From Catalinimonas alkaloidigena (GTDB lineage Bacteria > Bacteroidota > Bacteroidia > Cytophagales > Flexibacteraceae), in contig NZ_FNFO01000010.1 of NCBI RefSeq assembly GCF_900100765.1, positions 90,351 through 154,350 on the forward strand: 64,000 bases of DNA. Direction: 5' to 3'. The notes beneath the pieces were generated by a model, which searched no databases, was not told the origin of the DNA, and was given only the letters and a program-made list of their open reading frames with translations. Shown here one piece after another: positions 53,421 through 63,300 of this stretch (position 1 is its first letter; the number at the start of each line of letters is the position of its first letter). A program made the translations under genes and the position numbers.

Positions 53421-53478
53421 ATCCTGCCATGCCAGTGAAGAGAAATCGCTTGGCGTGAGAAAAGATCCTTTGCAGGAT
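53421..53478. repeat. Second, diverged REP-like hairpin
   Basis: ATCCTGC at 53421-53427 pairs with GCAGGAT at 53472-53478 around GTGAAGAGAAATC and GAGAAAAGATC segments that resemble the interior of the palindrome at 51911-51991. It is followed by TCATGCTGAACGCATC, another frequent part of such repeats. It occupies the spacer between the convergent ExbB-like and GH127 genes. Confidence 0.5.
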
Positions 53479-53540
53479 GACAAACCCCTTGCTATCATGC
53501 TGAACGCATCTTTTGGCACGTGAGGTCGCCTTCGGACTAG

Positions 53541-55652
53541 CTACTCCTCCTTTTTCCCTTTCAGCCAGATGGCGTACGAATAGGCTTCGGATTCCGGGTC
53601 GGGTTTGGCAGAAGCATCCCGGTACCAGATGCCGAGGTTCGCGAAGGGGAACATGCGCAGGTCGAAAGATTGGCCGTTTTTCAATTGCAGCGGCACGACG
53701 TAGCCCGGACCGAGCATGTCGTCCTGCGGCGTGGCGACCGTTTCCAGCGTGGCGGGATCTTGCAGGACAAACGCTGCTTCTTCCATCATGCTGTGCGGAC
53801 GCTGCGCGGTGTCGCCTTCGTACCAGAGGTTGTCGGCGACGTAGACGATGGGGCCGCGCAGCAAGGCGTACGGCGGATTGGGATCGGGCTTGGCGGGATA
53901 GGGTTTGCGGTCGCTGACCTCCATGTGGTGTTCACGTTGTACCCAGCGTAGCTCCATTGGGAGGTGCAGTTCGATCCGGTCGCCGGGTTTCCACTTGCGG
54001 GTCAGCGTGGCGTACGTACCCGGTTGGATGCTTTTCACCGCTTTGCCGTTCACCGACAGTTGCGGCGCTTGACACCACGCCGGGATGCGGATCTTCACGG
54101 TGAACCGGGTTTTCTGTTCCGGGCTGATCTCCACCACCACGGTTTCCTCTTCGGGATAATGAGCGGTCTGCGCGACCTGGATCGTCCCTTTGCCGTTCAA
54201 GTCTACCGCCGCTTCGGTCGGCATGAACTGGTTGATGTACAGCGCATCGTCGCTGGTAGCGTAGAGAAACGCGGGCAGCATGGACAGCAGACGGTGTCCA
54301 CTCCCTGTGCAACAATCCGGTCGGCGGAAGTAGCCTTCGGGTTTGAAGCCGTTCGGCGGGGTGTCGTAGCGATTGCAGGTGCCGTCGGCGGCCTGCGCGG
54401 CAAAGACGTGGTTCCAGAGCAACCGCTCCATCGCGTCGGCGTATTTCGTGTCGCCGGTCAGTTCCAGCAGGTACTGCGACAGTTGCAGCCACGACATGGT
54501 GGCACAGGTTTCGACCATCTCACCGGTCAGGGGTTTGAGGTAGTCGCGTTCGTAGTGTTCACCGACCGCCACGCCGCCCGTGATGAACATTTGCCGCTCG
54601 GCGACATCGTCCCACACCCCCGCCACTTTCCGCAGGTACGAAGCATCGCCGGTGAGTTGGTACATCCGCAGCAACCCGAGGAAATTCATCTGAAACGTAT
54701 GGGCGTGGACGTACGGCTGAATGTCGTTGACGTCCATTGTGCCGTCCGCTACGCTGTCCAGCTTGGAGAAGGCATCCCAGCCGCTCCACTTGTCGAGGTT
54801 CCCGATCACCCACTGGCTCCAGTCGAAGTAGCGCTGCTCACCCGTCAGTTGGTAGAGCCGCAGCATCGGGTCGATCAGCAACGATCCTTCCCACGAATAA
54901 TGGAGACTATGCCCTGCCAGGTCGGAGTGCTTCGTGCCCCGGTAGGTCTTCCCGACGTTTTCCGGGTAGCGGTCGTCGGTGGGCCAGAATTCGGCTTTGC
55001 CCGGCCCGATGTATTTCACAAAGTAGTCGGCCAGGCGTTCGGCGGCTTGCAGGGCGCGCGGCTCCTGCCATTGCTCGTAGGCCGTCATCAGCGCGTGGTG
55101 CAGGAAGTAGAGTTCGTAGGCGTCCATGCCCCGCAGCGGCTTTTCGGGCGTACGCACCTCCGGGTCGGTCGCCCCCACGTAGCCTTCCGGTTCCTGCGAG
55201 GCGATCAGCCGGTCGACCATCTCGTGCACCTTGGCGTCCAGTTGGGCGTCGCCCGTCCGCAGCGACGTCCAGACCGACGACTCGATCCACTTGCCGGGTT
55301 GCTCGGCCTGTTTCCAGTCCCAGCCCCGGTGCGTTCGCTGCTCCAGGAAGCCGACGTATTCTTCGATCGGAAACTGTTTCAGGTACTGGTCCTTGTTCTT
55401 CTCCAACCGGTTCCCCACAAACCCACTGATGGATTCAATATGGGTAATGGGAATGGCCCGCTCGACGCGAGGCGCTTTGACGACAACCGCACCGCTATCC
55501 GAGACTTCCTGCGCCTGCGCGGCAGTTACTACGCAACAGGCGAGAAAAAACGTTAAAAATCCTGGCAGATAGCGGCCTTGATAATGCTTCGTAGCGACGG
55601 GTTTAAACCCGTCGCTACGAAGCATTGCATTGTTATTTTGCTTTCGCATCAT
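53541..55652 (-). CDS. GH127 glycoside hydrolase (beta-L-arabinofuranosidase family, DUF1680)
   Basis: 703 residues from ATG 55652 (MMRKQNNNAMLRSD). The frame is open to 55895, but the extra 81 codons look non-coding. The (alpha/alpha)6 barrel shows GYVGATDPEVRTPEKPLRGM, SLHYSWEGSLLIDPMLRLYQ and PYVHAHTFQMNFLGLLRMYQ. The zinc-thiolate active site is complete: ETCATMSW (Glu and Cys) and RRPDCCTGSGHR (Cys-Cys nucleophile). C-terminal beta domains follow (KIRIPAWCQAPQLSVNGKAV). The signal peptide core (YLPGFLTFFLACCVVTAAQA) begins after about 27 residues, part of which is encoded by a perfect 44-bp palindrome (55583-55626). GH127 members release beta-L-arabinofuranose or, in one rhamnogalacturonan-II enzyme, aceric acid. 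Confidence 0.92.
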   Translation of the reverse strand: MMRKQNNNAMLRSDGFKPVATKHYQGRYLPGFLTFFLACCVVTAAQAQEVSDSGAVVVKAPRVERAIPITHIESISGFVGNRLEKNKDQYLKQFPIEEYVGFLEQRTHRGWDWKQAEQPGKWIESSVWTSLRTGDAQLDAKVHEMVDRLIASQEPEGYVGATDPEVRTPEKPLRGMDAYELYFLHHALMTAYEQWQEPRALQAAERLADYFVKYIGPGKAEFWPTDDRYPENVGKTYRGTKHSDLAGHSLHYSWEGSLLIDPMLRLYQLTGEQRYFDWSQWVIGNLDKWSGWDAFSKLDSVADGTMDVNDIQPYVHAHTFQMNFLGLLRMYQLTGDASYLRKVAGVWDDVAERQMFITGGVAVGEHYERDYLKPLTGEMVETCATMSWLQLSQYLLELTGDTKYADAMERLLWNHVFAAQAADGTCNRYDTPPNGFKPEGYFRRPDCCTGSGHRLLSMLPAFLYATSDDALYINQFMPTEAAVDLNGKGTIQVAQTAHYPEEETVVVEISPEQKTRFTVKIRIPAWCQAPQLSVNGKAVKSIQPGTYATLTRKWKPGDRIELHLPMELRWVQREHHMEVSDRKPYPAKPDPNPPYALLRGPIVYVADNLWYEGDTAQRPHSMMEEAAFVLQDPATLETVATPQDDMLGPGYVVPLQLKNGQSFDLRMFPFANLGIWYRDASAKPDPESEAYSYAIWLKGKKEE
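55583..55626. repeat. Perfect 44-bp palindrome inside the GH127 coding sequence
   Basis: Two 22-base arms, left arm beginning AATGCTTCGTAGCGACGG and centre GTTTAAAC, are exact inverse complements with no loop. The core (GTAGCGACGGGTTT and its complement) is of the kind dispersed between genes in Bacteroidota. Here it lies between the likely start codon and the signal peptide core of the GH127 gene and keeps the frame open. Confidence 0.9.
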
Positions 55653-55716
55653 GATTTTATTTTTCAGTCGGCGGAGGGCGGACAGTAAACTGTGTTCAGC
55701 CCTCTGGCACCTTCCT

Positions 55717-57606
55717 CTATTTCCCTCCCCCGGCTTGGGCGCGGGCATCGGGCGCAACGCCTGCCTGGGTCTGGAACGACTCGATGAAGTAGACGGCTTC
55801 TGGGATGGGTTCTCCGGCGCGGGGCAGGTCGTACATCTGGTCGGTGGGTGTGTCAGCGGTGGGGAAGTAACGGCGGTCGCCGGTGCGGAAGGCAATGCGT
55901 TCTACGGCCGCAATCGGCGCGAAGAAAATCTGCCGGGTTTCCTGTTTGCCGTTGACGTACACGGTGTACAGGCGCTGGTCGGTGTCGAGCGTGACGCGGA
56001 TGTCGTACGCCTGATTGGGCTGATAGTCCATGATTCCTTTTTGCCGGTAGCCCGCCTTGGTGTAGAACGTGCCGTCGGGATCGAATTGCAACCGGATAGC
56101 CGCCGATCCCTCCGCGTCCAGAAATTCGATCTGCAACGAGCCTTGATCGTTCTGTGCCGGGATGATCGTAAAGTCGGCGGTCAGTTGCTTTGACGCCGGA
56201 ATGACGCGCTCGGCTTTTCCGTAATCGAACCGATCCTGGTCGTGCAGCGCCAGCATCCGCTTGCCGTCGTGCGACTCGATCTGGGTTCGGGCCAGTTGCG
56301 GACTGAACAAATTCCACTGGTTCAACTCCTCCCCTTCCGGCAGTTGGTTGAACACCTCGTTCGGATGTTCCGTGGCGGTGGCGGTAACCGGTACCGGAAT
56401 GGACGCCACCCACATGTCTTCTTTGTTCATGCTGTACGTCACCCAGAGATTCCCGTCGGGCGGCGTGCCGTTGCCCTCCACGATGCCGCGCACGTACTGC
56501 GGGCCGTACGACTTGTAGTTGCCGCCGTAGCGCATCGGCGTGATTTCGCCGTTCACCAGCCACAGGTGATCGTAGGCCAGTCCGTCGTCGCTCGTCGAGA
56601 TCGCCAGCGGCCAGCGGAATTCGGAAGGATTGTAGACCGTCGCGTACTTCCCGTCGGACGTGCGTTGTCCCCAGATTTTGGCGTTGCTGTTCACGAATTG
56701 GGGCGCACGCGTCGGGCGGTACAACCAGGTTTTGCCGCCGTCTTCGCTGATGGTGGTCAGCGCGTGTTTCCACAGCCCGACCACCCGGTCATCGGGCAGG
56801 TGATAGAAACTGAAGGCTTTGTATTCGCCTTTCAGGGGAATCAGCGGATCGTCGCGGTCGGCCTCTTCCACCCACTGTTGCATCATGAGCGGACTGTCCA
56901 ACAGCTCTTTGCACGCCTTGACGAAGCCTTTGTCTTTGCTTTTGGTAAAGAACGGATACTCTGACTTTTTCGGGTCCCAGGTGGAGTTGTAGCGAATGAA
57001 GTAGACCGGGCCGAAGCTACCGTCTTTTTTGATCTCGCGAACCACCCGCCCCACGCCTTTGCCGTCGTTCGGATCGTCGCGCTCGTCCAGGGCCAGCCCG
57101 TAATAGCCCAGCGACAGCAGACGGTCGTTCTCCGACACAAAAAAGCTCATCCGCTGGTGCATGACCGCCGTCAGGTCTTTCGCCACCCCTTCTACTCCTT
57201 CTTTCGTGGTACCGTCCGGAATGGGGTACGGCGGAAACAGAATGTCCGGCTCCGACCACGTATCCCCGCCGTCTGCCGAGGTAATGAGCAGCGACTGGCT
57301 GGGCGGGATGTGTTCCCCAACCGGATCGCTCAGGTAGGCCAGGAAAAACGTGTTGTTCCAGTACGCCAGGTTCGGCGCATGGTTGTAGGTCCAGCCCCCG
57401 CCGTTGGCCTTGGACGGATTTTCCCGGTTGGCGTGCAGCACCTGGATGTTGTGCACCCCGATAGCCGGCCGCAACTGTCCGTGGTGGTAATCCACGTTGG
57501 AGAGCGTCGAACCCACGTAGTGAACGGTGTCCTGTTGCGCCACGGCCGGGCTCAGCGCCAGGCTACCGAGTGCCAAGGCCAAAACTATATGTTGAATGCG
57601 ATTCAT
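55717..57606 (-). CDS. BNR-repeat beta-propeller protein, putative glycoside hydrolase or lyase
   Basis: 629 residues with signal peptide (ALGSLALSPAVAQ). A propeller of about 430 residues opens with HYVGSTLSNVDYHHGQLRPA, GVHNIQVLHANRENPS and WTYNHAPNLAYWNNTFFLAY, and contains Asp boxes (TSADGGDTW, SEDGGKTW). From about 440 a C-terminal concanavalin-like/laminin-G-type domain follows (QLTADFTIIPAQNDQGSLQI, YTVYVNGKQETRQIFFAPIA). The conserved His-rich openings recall GH145-type rhamnosidases or ulvan-lyase-like propellers, but I cannot place it in a numbered family. It lies between GH43 and GH127 in the locus and is probably periplasmic or surface. Confidence 0.65.
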   Translation of the reverse strand: MNRIQHIVLALALGSLALSPAVAQQDTVHYVGSTLSNVDYHHGQLRPAIGVHNIQVLHANRENPSKANGGGWTYNHAPNLAYWNNTFFLAYLSDPVGEHIPPSQSLLITSADGGDTWSEPDILFPPYPIPDGTTKEGVEGVAKDLTAVMHQRMSFFVSENDRLLSLGYYGLALDERDDPNDGKGVGRVVREIKKDGSFGPVYFIRYNSTWDPKKSEYPFFTKSKDKGFVKACKELLDSPLMMQQWVEEADRDDPLIPLKGEYKAFSFYHLPDDRVVGLWKHALTTISEDGGKTWLYRPTRAPQFVNSNAKIWGQRTSDGKYATVYNPSEFRWPLAISTSDDGLAYDHLWLVNGEITPMRYGGNYKSYGPQYVRGIVEGNGTPPDGNLWVTYSMNKEDMWVASIPVPVTATATEHPNEVFNQLPEGEELNQWNLFSPQLARTQIESHDGKRMLALHDQDRFDYGKAERVIPASKQLTADFTIIPAQNDQGSLQIEFLDAEGSAAIRLQFDPDGTFYTKAGYRQKGIMDYQPNQAYDIRVTLDTDQRLYTVYVNGKQETRQIFFAPIAAVERIAFRTGDRRYFPTADTPTDQMYDLPRAGEPIPEAVYFIESFQTQAGVAPDARAQAGGGK

Positions 57607-57719
57607 GATCTGATTCGTTTACGTGGAGCGCTTTATTCGCTTCACCTGATTTTCTGAGTACAATTTCCTCTGCGAGACTCCGCGCGAACATCCGCGAAAC
57701 GCTGCGAGCACTCTCTTCC

Positions 57720-58712
57720 TCACTGCCCCGTTTTCCGGGCGGCCTCCTTTTTCAGTCCTTCCAGAATTTCCGCCGAGGCTTTGAAGATGGTGCCGTGCTT
57801 GTGGCCTTCGGGTACGTCGATCTGATCGGTCACGTCTGTGAAGGTTTCGAAGTCTTTCGTCTTCATCGCCCCGTAAATTTTCTCCTGGTACACATCATAG
57901 TAGATCAGCCATTCGTCGCCGAGTTTGACGGTCGTCGGCCCTTCGATGAAGTTGCCCGTGAACGGTTCGGTCACGCCCTCGTACGGCCCCAACGGATCGT
58001 CGGCAAAGGCCATTTTCAGGTTGCGATTCGGACGGGTGTTGTCTTTGAGCACCAGCGCATAATCGTCCGCGGCGCGCTTCACAATGACCGCATCGATCAC
58101 GCTGAAGCCGGGGTCCAGAAATAGCTTGGCGGGCGAAAAAGACGTGAAGTCTTTCGTCGTGGTGTAGTACATCCGGTGGTTATTCTTCTCGTCTTCGATG
58201 CCCCGCTCGAATCGGTAAGGAATCGTCGAGGCCCAGATGGTGATGTACCGCTCCTGCTCATCGTCGTAGAACAGCTCCGGTGCCCAGACGTTGACGGTTG
58301 AGGTGTCATATGCCATGACGTCGATGAATTCCTGGTCTGACCAGTGAATCAGGTCTTTCGAATGCGCGTAGCCGAACCCCAGGTCGCCGCGCCAGCCGGT
58401 CGTCCAGACCAGATGGAACGTGCCGTCTGGCCCGCGCACGATGGAGGGGTCGCGCATCAGCTTGCTGTCGCCGACTTGGGGGGTCAGGAACGTACTGTCC
58501 AACCGCGTCCAGTGGTAACCATCTTCGCTGTACAGCAGGCGTAACCCGGCGTCGGCCGGCTCTTTGAACGAGGAAAACAGATAGACTTCCTTTTCAGACT
58601 GGCAGTGGGCAAAGAGCAAAACCAGTGCGGCTCCGACTACCCACGTCTTCGCTCCGTTCAGGAACGTCCACGGTCGTGTCCAGTGACGGTTTCGTGCTAT
58701 CGATGATGCCAT
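57720..58712 (-). CDS. GH43-type glycoside hydrolase lipoprotein
   Basis: 330 residues from ATG 58712 (MASSIARNRHWTRPW), which follows the GH140 stop by two bases. A lipobox VVGAALVLLFAHCQS gives a lipid-anchored protein. The five-bladed propeller has the catalytic base in KLMRDPSIVRGPDGTFHLVW, the pKa-modulating region in VNVWAPELFYDDEQERYITI, and the acid Glu in GNFIEGPTTVKLGDEWLIYY. The repeated 'TKDFTSFSPAKLF' element is frequent in GH43 members. Specificity (alpha-L-arabinofuranosidase, beta-xylosidase or galactosidase) is not fixed by motif. Translational coupling with GH140 is likely. Confidence 0.85.
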   Translation of the reverse strand: MASSIARNRHWTRPWTFLNGAKTWVVGAALVLLFAHCQSEKEVYLFSSFKEPADAGLRLLYSEDGYHWTRLDSTFLTPQVGDSKLMRDPSIVRGPDGTFHLVWTTGWRGDLGFGYAHSKDLIHWSDQEFIDVMAYDTSTVNVWAPELFYDDEQERYITIWASTIPYRFERGIEDEKNNHRMYYTTTKDFTSFSPAKLFLDPGFSVIDAVIVKRAADDYALVLKDNTRPNRNLKMAFADDPLGPYEGVTEPFTGNFIEGPTTVKLGDEWLIYYDVYQEKIYGAMKTKDFETFTDVTDQIDVPEGHKHGTIFKASAEILEGLKKEAARKTGQ

Positions 58713-58714
58713 CC

Positions 58715-60190
58715 TTACTCTTCTACCGAATCCAGAATCAACACCCAGTCGTTGCCGTCTTTGGGTTCGCCGGGCGGGTCGAAGGCATGCGTCCCTTCGT
58801 TGGCAAACGTCCCGATTTCCGTCTCTTTTCCGTCGCGCGGGCTGTACCACGTCGCCTTCACCTGGTCGCCCTTGAGCTTGCCCAGTTGTACCGGAATGTT
58901 CTTCCCGTTGTAGGTATAAATGAAGGCGTAGGTTTCGCCACGCGTCGCAATCTGCCGGTCGTACTGCTCGCCCGTTCCCCCGGCAATCAACGATTGATCA
59001 GGCACCCGATCGAAATAAGGCCGCGACAACATCAGGTTTTTCAGGTAGACCATCTGCCCCGCACCCGGATCGTCGAGGGCTTTGTCCCACAGCACCGTAG
59101 CGCCATACGCCGAACCTTTGTCATGCGGGCCCAGCATCTGCATCACCGAATTGTTGCCATACGTGTAGCCTGCCGCCCCGGCAAACACGGCCCAGTAGCC
59201 GTAGCGCCGCACGTCGGCGTCGTTCCAGAGCGGCTCTTTCGGGTCGTGTAGTCCCTGCGGGATGCCTTCGTACGAGGGTTCGCCGTCGATGGTCGGCTTG
59301 GTCGGTTTCAGGTTCCATTCCGTTTCCACGTAGCGCCAGTTGTCTTCGCCATACCGAAAGGGTTCGCTGGCGATGGTGTCCTGATCGTAGCGGCGGTGCC
59401 CCGACTGGAACATGTTGAAATCGAGCCAGAGGGCGTCGTGAAACCAGAGCGACGATTGCGTCCGGCCGCGCGGATGGAAGGTAATGAGGTGATGGGGATC
59501 GTGTTCGCGGAGGTTCTTGCCCAGCGTCTGCCAGACCTGAATAGAGTCGTCGCCGCGGATGTCGCCGCCGTTCAGCCAGATCACATTCGGACGGTCGCCG
59601 TAGCGATCGGCCAGCCATTCGGCGTAGGTCGCGGCCTGTTTCGGACTGACGCCCCCCGCCTTTACGTTCGAGCCCCAAACGGGCACCATCGCCATGTAAA
59701 TGCCTTTTTCGGCGGCGCGGTCAACCGTATAATCAATGTGGTCCCAGTAGTCGTACTGCGCCGAATCTTCAAAACTGCTGCCTTCCGTCACGTTCGGGCG
59801 CGACACATCTTTGTCGATCAGAGCGGTATCGCCGTACACGTTCACGGCCCCGAGCGAGTGCAGCATCATCACCTGCACGACATTGAAGCCCTTCTGTCGG
59901 CGGTTTTCCAGGTAGGTTTCGACCTGATCGCGGTCCAGCTTGCTGAACAGCAGCCAGCCCGTGTCGCCCAGCCAGAAAAACGGTTCGCCGTCGGCCTGTT
60001 GCAGAAAATGGCCGTTGTCCGAGACACGAAGTGCGCTTTTTTCCGCAGTCGCTTCGGTAGAAGTGGAGTCAGCAGACGTCTGGTCTGCGGTTTCGGGAGA
60101 AGCGCACGCCGCGGCGAGCAGGATGAGAAGCACCAGCGTTATCACGCTGAGCGCATTCACGCCGAGCGCATTCACGCTGAGCAATTTCAT
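58715..60190 (-). CDS. GH140 apiosidase-like lipoprotein (DUF4038)
   Basis: 491 residues from ATG 60190 (MKLLSVNALGVNALSVITL), which gives a lipoprotein signal ending at LLAAACAS; an alternative ATG at 60232 adds 14 residues. The (beta/alpha)8 domain starts DGEPFFWLGDTGWLLFSKLD and has RQKGFNVVQVMMLHSLGAVN, NVIWLNGGDIRGDD (acid/base candidate D) and YVETEWNLKPTKPTIDGEPS (nucleophile candidate E), as in the rhamnogalacturonan-II apiosidase family. A C-terminal putative collagen-binding-like beta domain follows (ETYAFIYTYNGKNIPVQLGK). The signal peptide is encoded by 15-base tandem repeats. It sits between the DUF6298 and GH43 genes. Confidence 0.9.
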   Translation of the reverse strand: MKLLSVNALGVNALSVITLVLLILLAAACASPETADQTSADSTSTEATAEKSALRVSDNGHFLQQADGEPFFWLGDTGWLLFSKLDRDQVETYLENRRQKGFNVVQVMMLHSLGAVNVYGDTALIDKDVSRPNVTEGSSFEDSAQYDYWDHIDYTVDRAAEKGIYMAMVPVWGSNVKAGGVSPKQAATYAEWLADRYGDRPNVIWLNGGDIRGDDSIQVWQTLGKNLREHDPHHLITFHPRGRTQSSLWFHDALWLDFNMFQSGHRRYDQDTIASEPFRYGEDNWRYVETEWNLKPTKPTIDGEPSYEGIPQGLHDPKEPLWNDADVRRYGYWAVFAGAAGYTYGNNSVMQMLGPHDKGSAYGATVLWDKALDDPGAGQMVYLKNLMLSRPYFDRVPDQSLIAGGTGEQYDRQIATRGETYAFIYTYNGKNIPVQLGKLKGDQVKATWYSPRDGKETEIGTFANEGTHAFDPPGEPKDGNDWVLILDSVEE

Positions 60191-60218
60191 GCTGAGTGTA
60201 CTGACGTTATGCGCTTTC
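60144..60218. repeat. Five 15-bp tandem repeats in the GH140 signal-peptide region
   Basis: Units at 60144-60158, 60159-60173, 60174-60188, 60189-60203 and 60204-60218 follow the pattern ACGCTGAGCGCATTC; the first two differ at one base and later units diverge. On the minus strand each unit is five codons, giving NALSV, NALGV, KLLSV, STLSM and KAHNV, so the reading frame is kept. Confidence 0.85.
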
Positions 60219-60323
60219 AAAGGGTGTTGCATAGAGGAAATGAGTCCGTTTGAGAATGGAGCCGTTACTTCGAGGAGAGACATGCCGGAAAGGGGATGTA
60301 CTCTATGGGAATCAAAAATCTGA

Positions 60324-63300
60324 TCACCGCCGGGTGACCCACGCGATGGCGCCTTCGGTCGGCGGCGACGGCAGGGTGACTATGCTCCCCCCTTTGATTT
60401 TGCCCTCCTGCGGTAGCACACATCCGTCTGCCGGATTGATCCACCGCACCCGGAAATTCCCCTTGATCGCCTGCAAATCCAGTGATAGCGGTTCCGACGC
60501 CCAGTTCCACACGACGTATTCTCCTTGCTGCGCGTTCGCCAATGCCCAGGCGTCGGGGTTGGGGAGGGCCAGCGGCTGCAAGCCCGCAGCATGCTGCAAC
60601 AACTCGGCATTGGTGGTGGCGGGCAACGCGGCCAGCGAACCGCCGCCCATGAACACGCCCCACCCGAAAACGTCCCAACCGTCGGACGAATAGAGGACCG
60701 CTTTGTCAGGGTACCGTTCCCGGTACTCCCGCACGGCCTGATAGGTCGCCTCCAGCGTGCGTTTCGGCGCTTTCATCTGGCGGGCGTGTTGCCGGGGGGC
60801 CAGGTTCTTTCCGCCTTCCGGCGCGTAGAGGACGCTGTTTTCTCCGTAGCGCCAGTAGCGAATGTCGATCACGTCGACCACCGCGGCGCGTTTCGGATCG
60901 GCCAGAATCGCGTCCTGCACATCTTTTGTGGTGCTGAGCGCGATGGTGGCGTCGTGTCCCGTTTCTTCCTGCCACGCCTGCACCACGTCGAGCCAGAACT
61001 CGACGAAGTGGAGCGGTCCGGTGTATTCGGCGCTGATAAACTGAATCACGTTCGGCGTCCCGACGAAGTTGTCGAGGCACTGCCGGATGTAAGCCCGGTG
61101 GAGTTCGCGACGCACCGGATGCGCGATGTCGTAAAACTGCTCGGCCAGGAAGATGCGCTTGTCACCCGCGTAGGGCGGCGGCTCAGGAAAATCGGTCTCG
61201 TTCACGTTGTTGGCCGGCCGCCACGGCGAATCGGCCCAGTGCGCGCCCGCCTCCAGGATGTTGTGCTGGAAGTAATTCTGATGGAACAGCACCAGCCCGT
61301 TCTGTGCGGCCAGTACGGCAAACTGCCGCAGGCGACTCCAGTACCAGGGATTGTATTTCGTGAGGTCGTATTTGCTGAGTTGGTCCCAGGCGGCCCCCTG
61401 TCCGCTCCGGGCAAAGGGTTGCTCGTAGAACGGTGCCCAGACTTCCGGGTTCATGCGGCGAACGCGCTCGTGGTCGTCGCGGCGGCGTTCGTACCAAAGA
61501 CCGTAGTTGTGGTCGAGGGCGACAATGTTACGGCTGACCATCGTATCCACGACAGTCTGCAGGTCATCCGTCCAACCCGTCCCGACGCGGCCTGGCACCC
61601 AACGCGTCACGGCCGGTTTTGCCTTTTGCGCGTCGTAGTAACGGATGTTGCCGCGCCACCACGGTACGGGCATCTGTCGTCCGGTCATGAGATGGTCGCC
61701 CTGCACCAGCCAGCCGTTTTTCAGTTGCATCGGTACGGCCTTCGTCACTTGCTCTTTCGGCAGACGCAGCTTGAGTTGTTCCCACGTTTTGATGCCTTTC
61801 CCATCCGTGGGAATGGGATTTCGTTCGGGGGCCCGGCTGATCCACTCCGGGAGCAAGACCAGCGGTTTACGCGCCAGCGCATTCAGTTCGGCGGCCTCTT
61901 CGAGGGTCGGGCTCGTGAGCCCTTCCGACTCCATCGGTAATAGCTGCGCACGGGTGCCCGCTTCTTCGCCCAGCCGCTCTTCCAGCTGTGCGTAGTAGAG
62001 ACTCCGGGGGCGGATGTGGCTGTTGACTTCGTGCCAGTAGCCGTGCCCGGCAAATTGTGACCAGACGCCAAAGGCCCAGTTCTGTGCCGTCGGCGGACGG
62101 AAGCAGTCGATGCGGGCGGCGGAGCATTGCCAGAATAGACTGTTGGCGGCGGTCCACCCCGCGCCTTGTTCCTCGCTCCAGCGGTTGCGAAAGCTCAGGG
62201 CCTCGCCGTCGACGCTGACCACGTCGAATAACACGCCCGACGCCCAGCTATCGATGGCTCCGCTGAAGCTGTACGGCAGCGACGATGTGCATTGCACAAA
62301 GGCATTCGGCCCGGCGGCCATGAAGCCTACCGCAAAATCGTGGTAGCCGTGTTCGGCGTACAGGCGCTGAAATAAGGTCTGTTGCCCTTCGGTCCAGAAG
62401 GTATAGCGTCGCTGCCCCCCGATTTCGGAGACGGGTTCGAGCGACTGGCAATCTTCGACGGTAATGCGGCTCCCGGTGCGCCAGACCGCCACAGCCGAAC
62501 CGGCAAAATGTTCGAACACCACCTGCCGCACCCAGGCGTCCCGCACGTTTTCCAGCGTGATCGCCATCCAGCGGTGTGCTTCGTCTTTAGGGTTGTTTTC
62601 GTCGTAGGTGGACTGTAATCGTAGATTTTCGATCCCCACCTGTTCGATTCGTCCCAGCCAGGTGTACTTGGCCACGGTGCCGCCGCCATAGTGGGCGTCC
62701 AAGGCGGTGGTCAGCGGCGCGTCCAGCGTCAGTCGATTGCCCTCGATGGCGGTAATTTCCCGATCCCAGACCACGTCGCGTTCGCCGGGTTTCCAGCCGA
62801 TCCAGCCCGTTTCGCCACCGAAGTCTTCCATCGCCAGTGCCTGAATCCACGTCTCGGTTGATGGACGACGGACCTGCACCTGATCGCCCACGCGGAACGC
62901 TTGCGGACGTTTCACCTGCACCTGCATCGCACCTACCGGTACATAACCATCCGTAACCGTCACGGTCTCGCCGAGTTGCCGGTCCTCTTCCCCCGCCACA
63001 CGGAGCAACGTCTGCCGGTCCAGTCCGGCCCCGACGACGACAGTGCCGTCTTCACCCATGCCGCTGCCGCGCAGCACTACGCCCGAGGCATCCATCCGCA
63101 ACGCGCCCTGTACTTCGTAGCGTCCCTTTTCCAGCAACACCGCGCCCCGAATCCCATCCGGGCCGGGGCGTAAAGCCGCGACGTAATCGAGGGCGGCCTG
63201 AATCCGGGCGGTCGCGTCGCCTGCCTGTGGCGACACCACCACCTGAATCGGTACGTTCGGAAGGGGTTGCACCGCGCCCTTGTACCCGGCGTAGGAGAAA

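Noticed and set aside
55653..55895. 81-codon N-terminal extension of GH127
   Set aside because: The segment overlaps the end of the BNR gene in another frame and is Pro/Ser/Arg-rich; a signal peptide would be far too internal.
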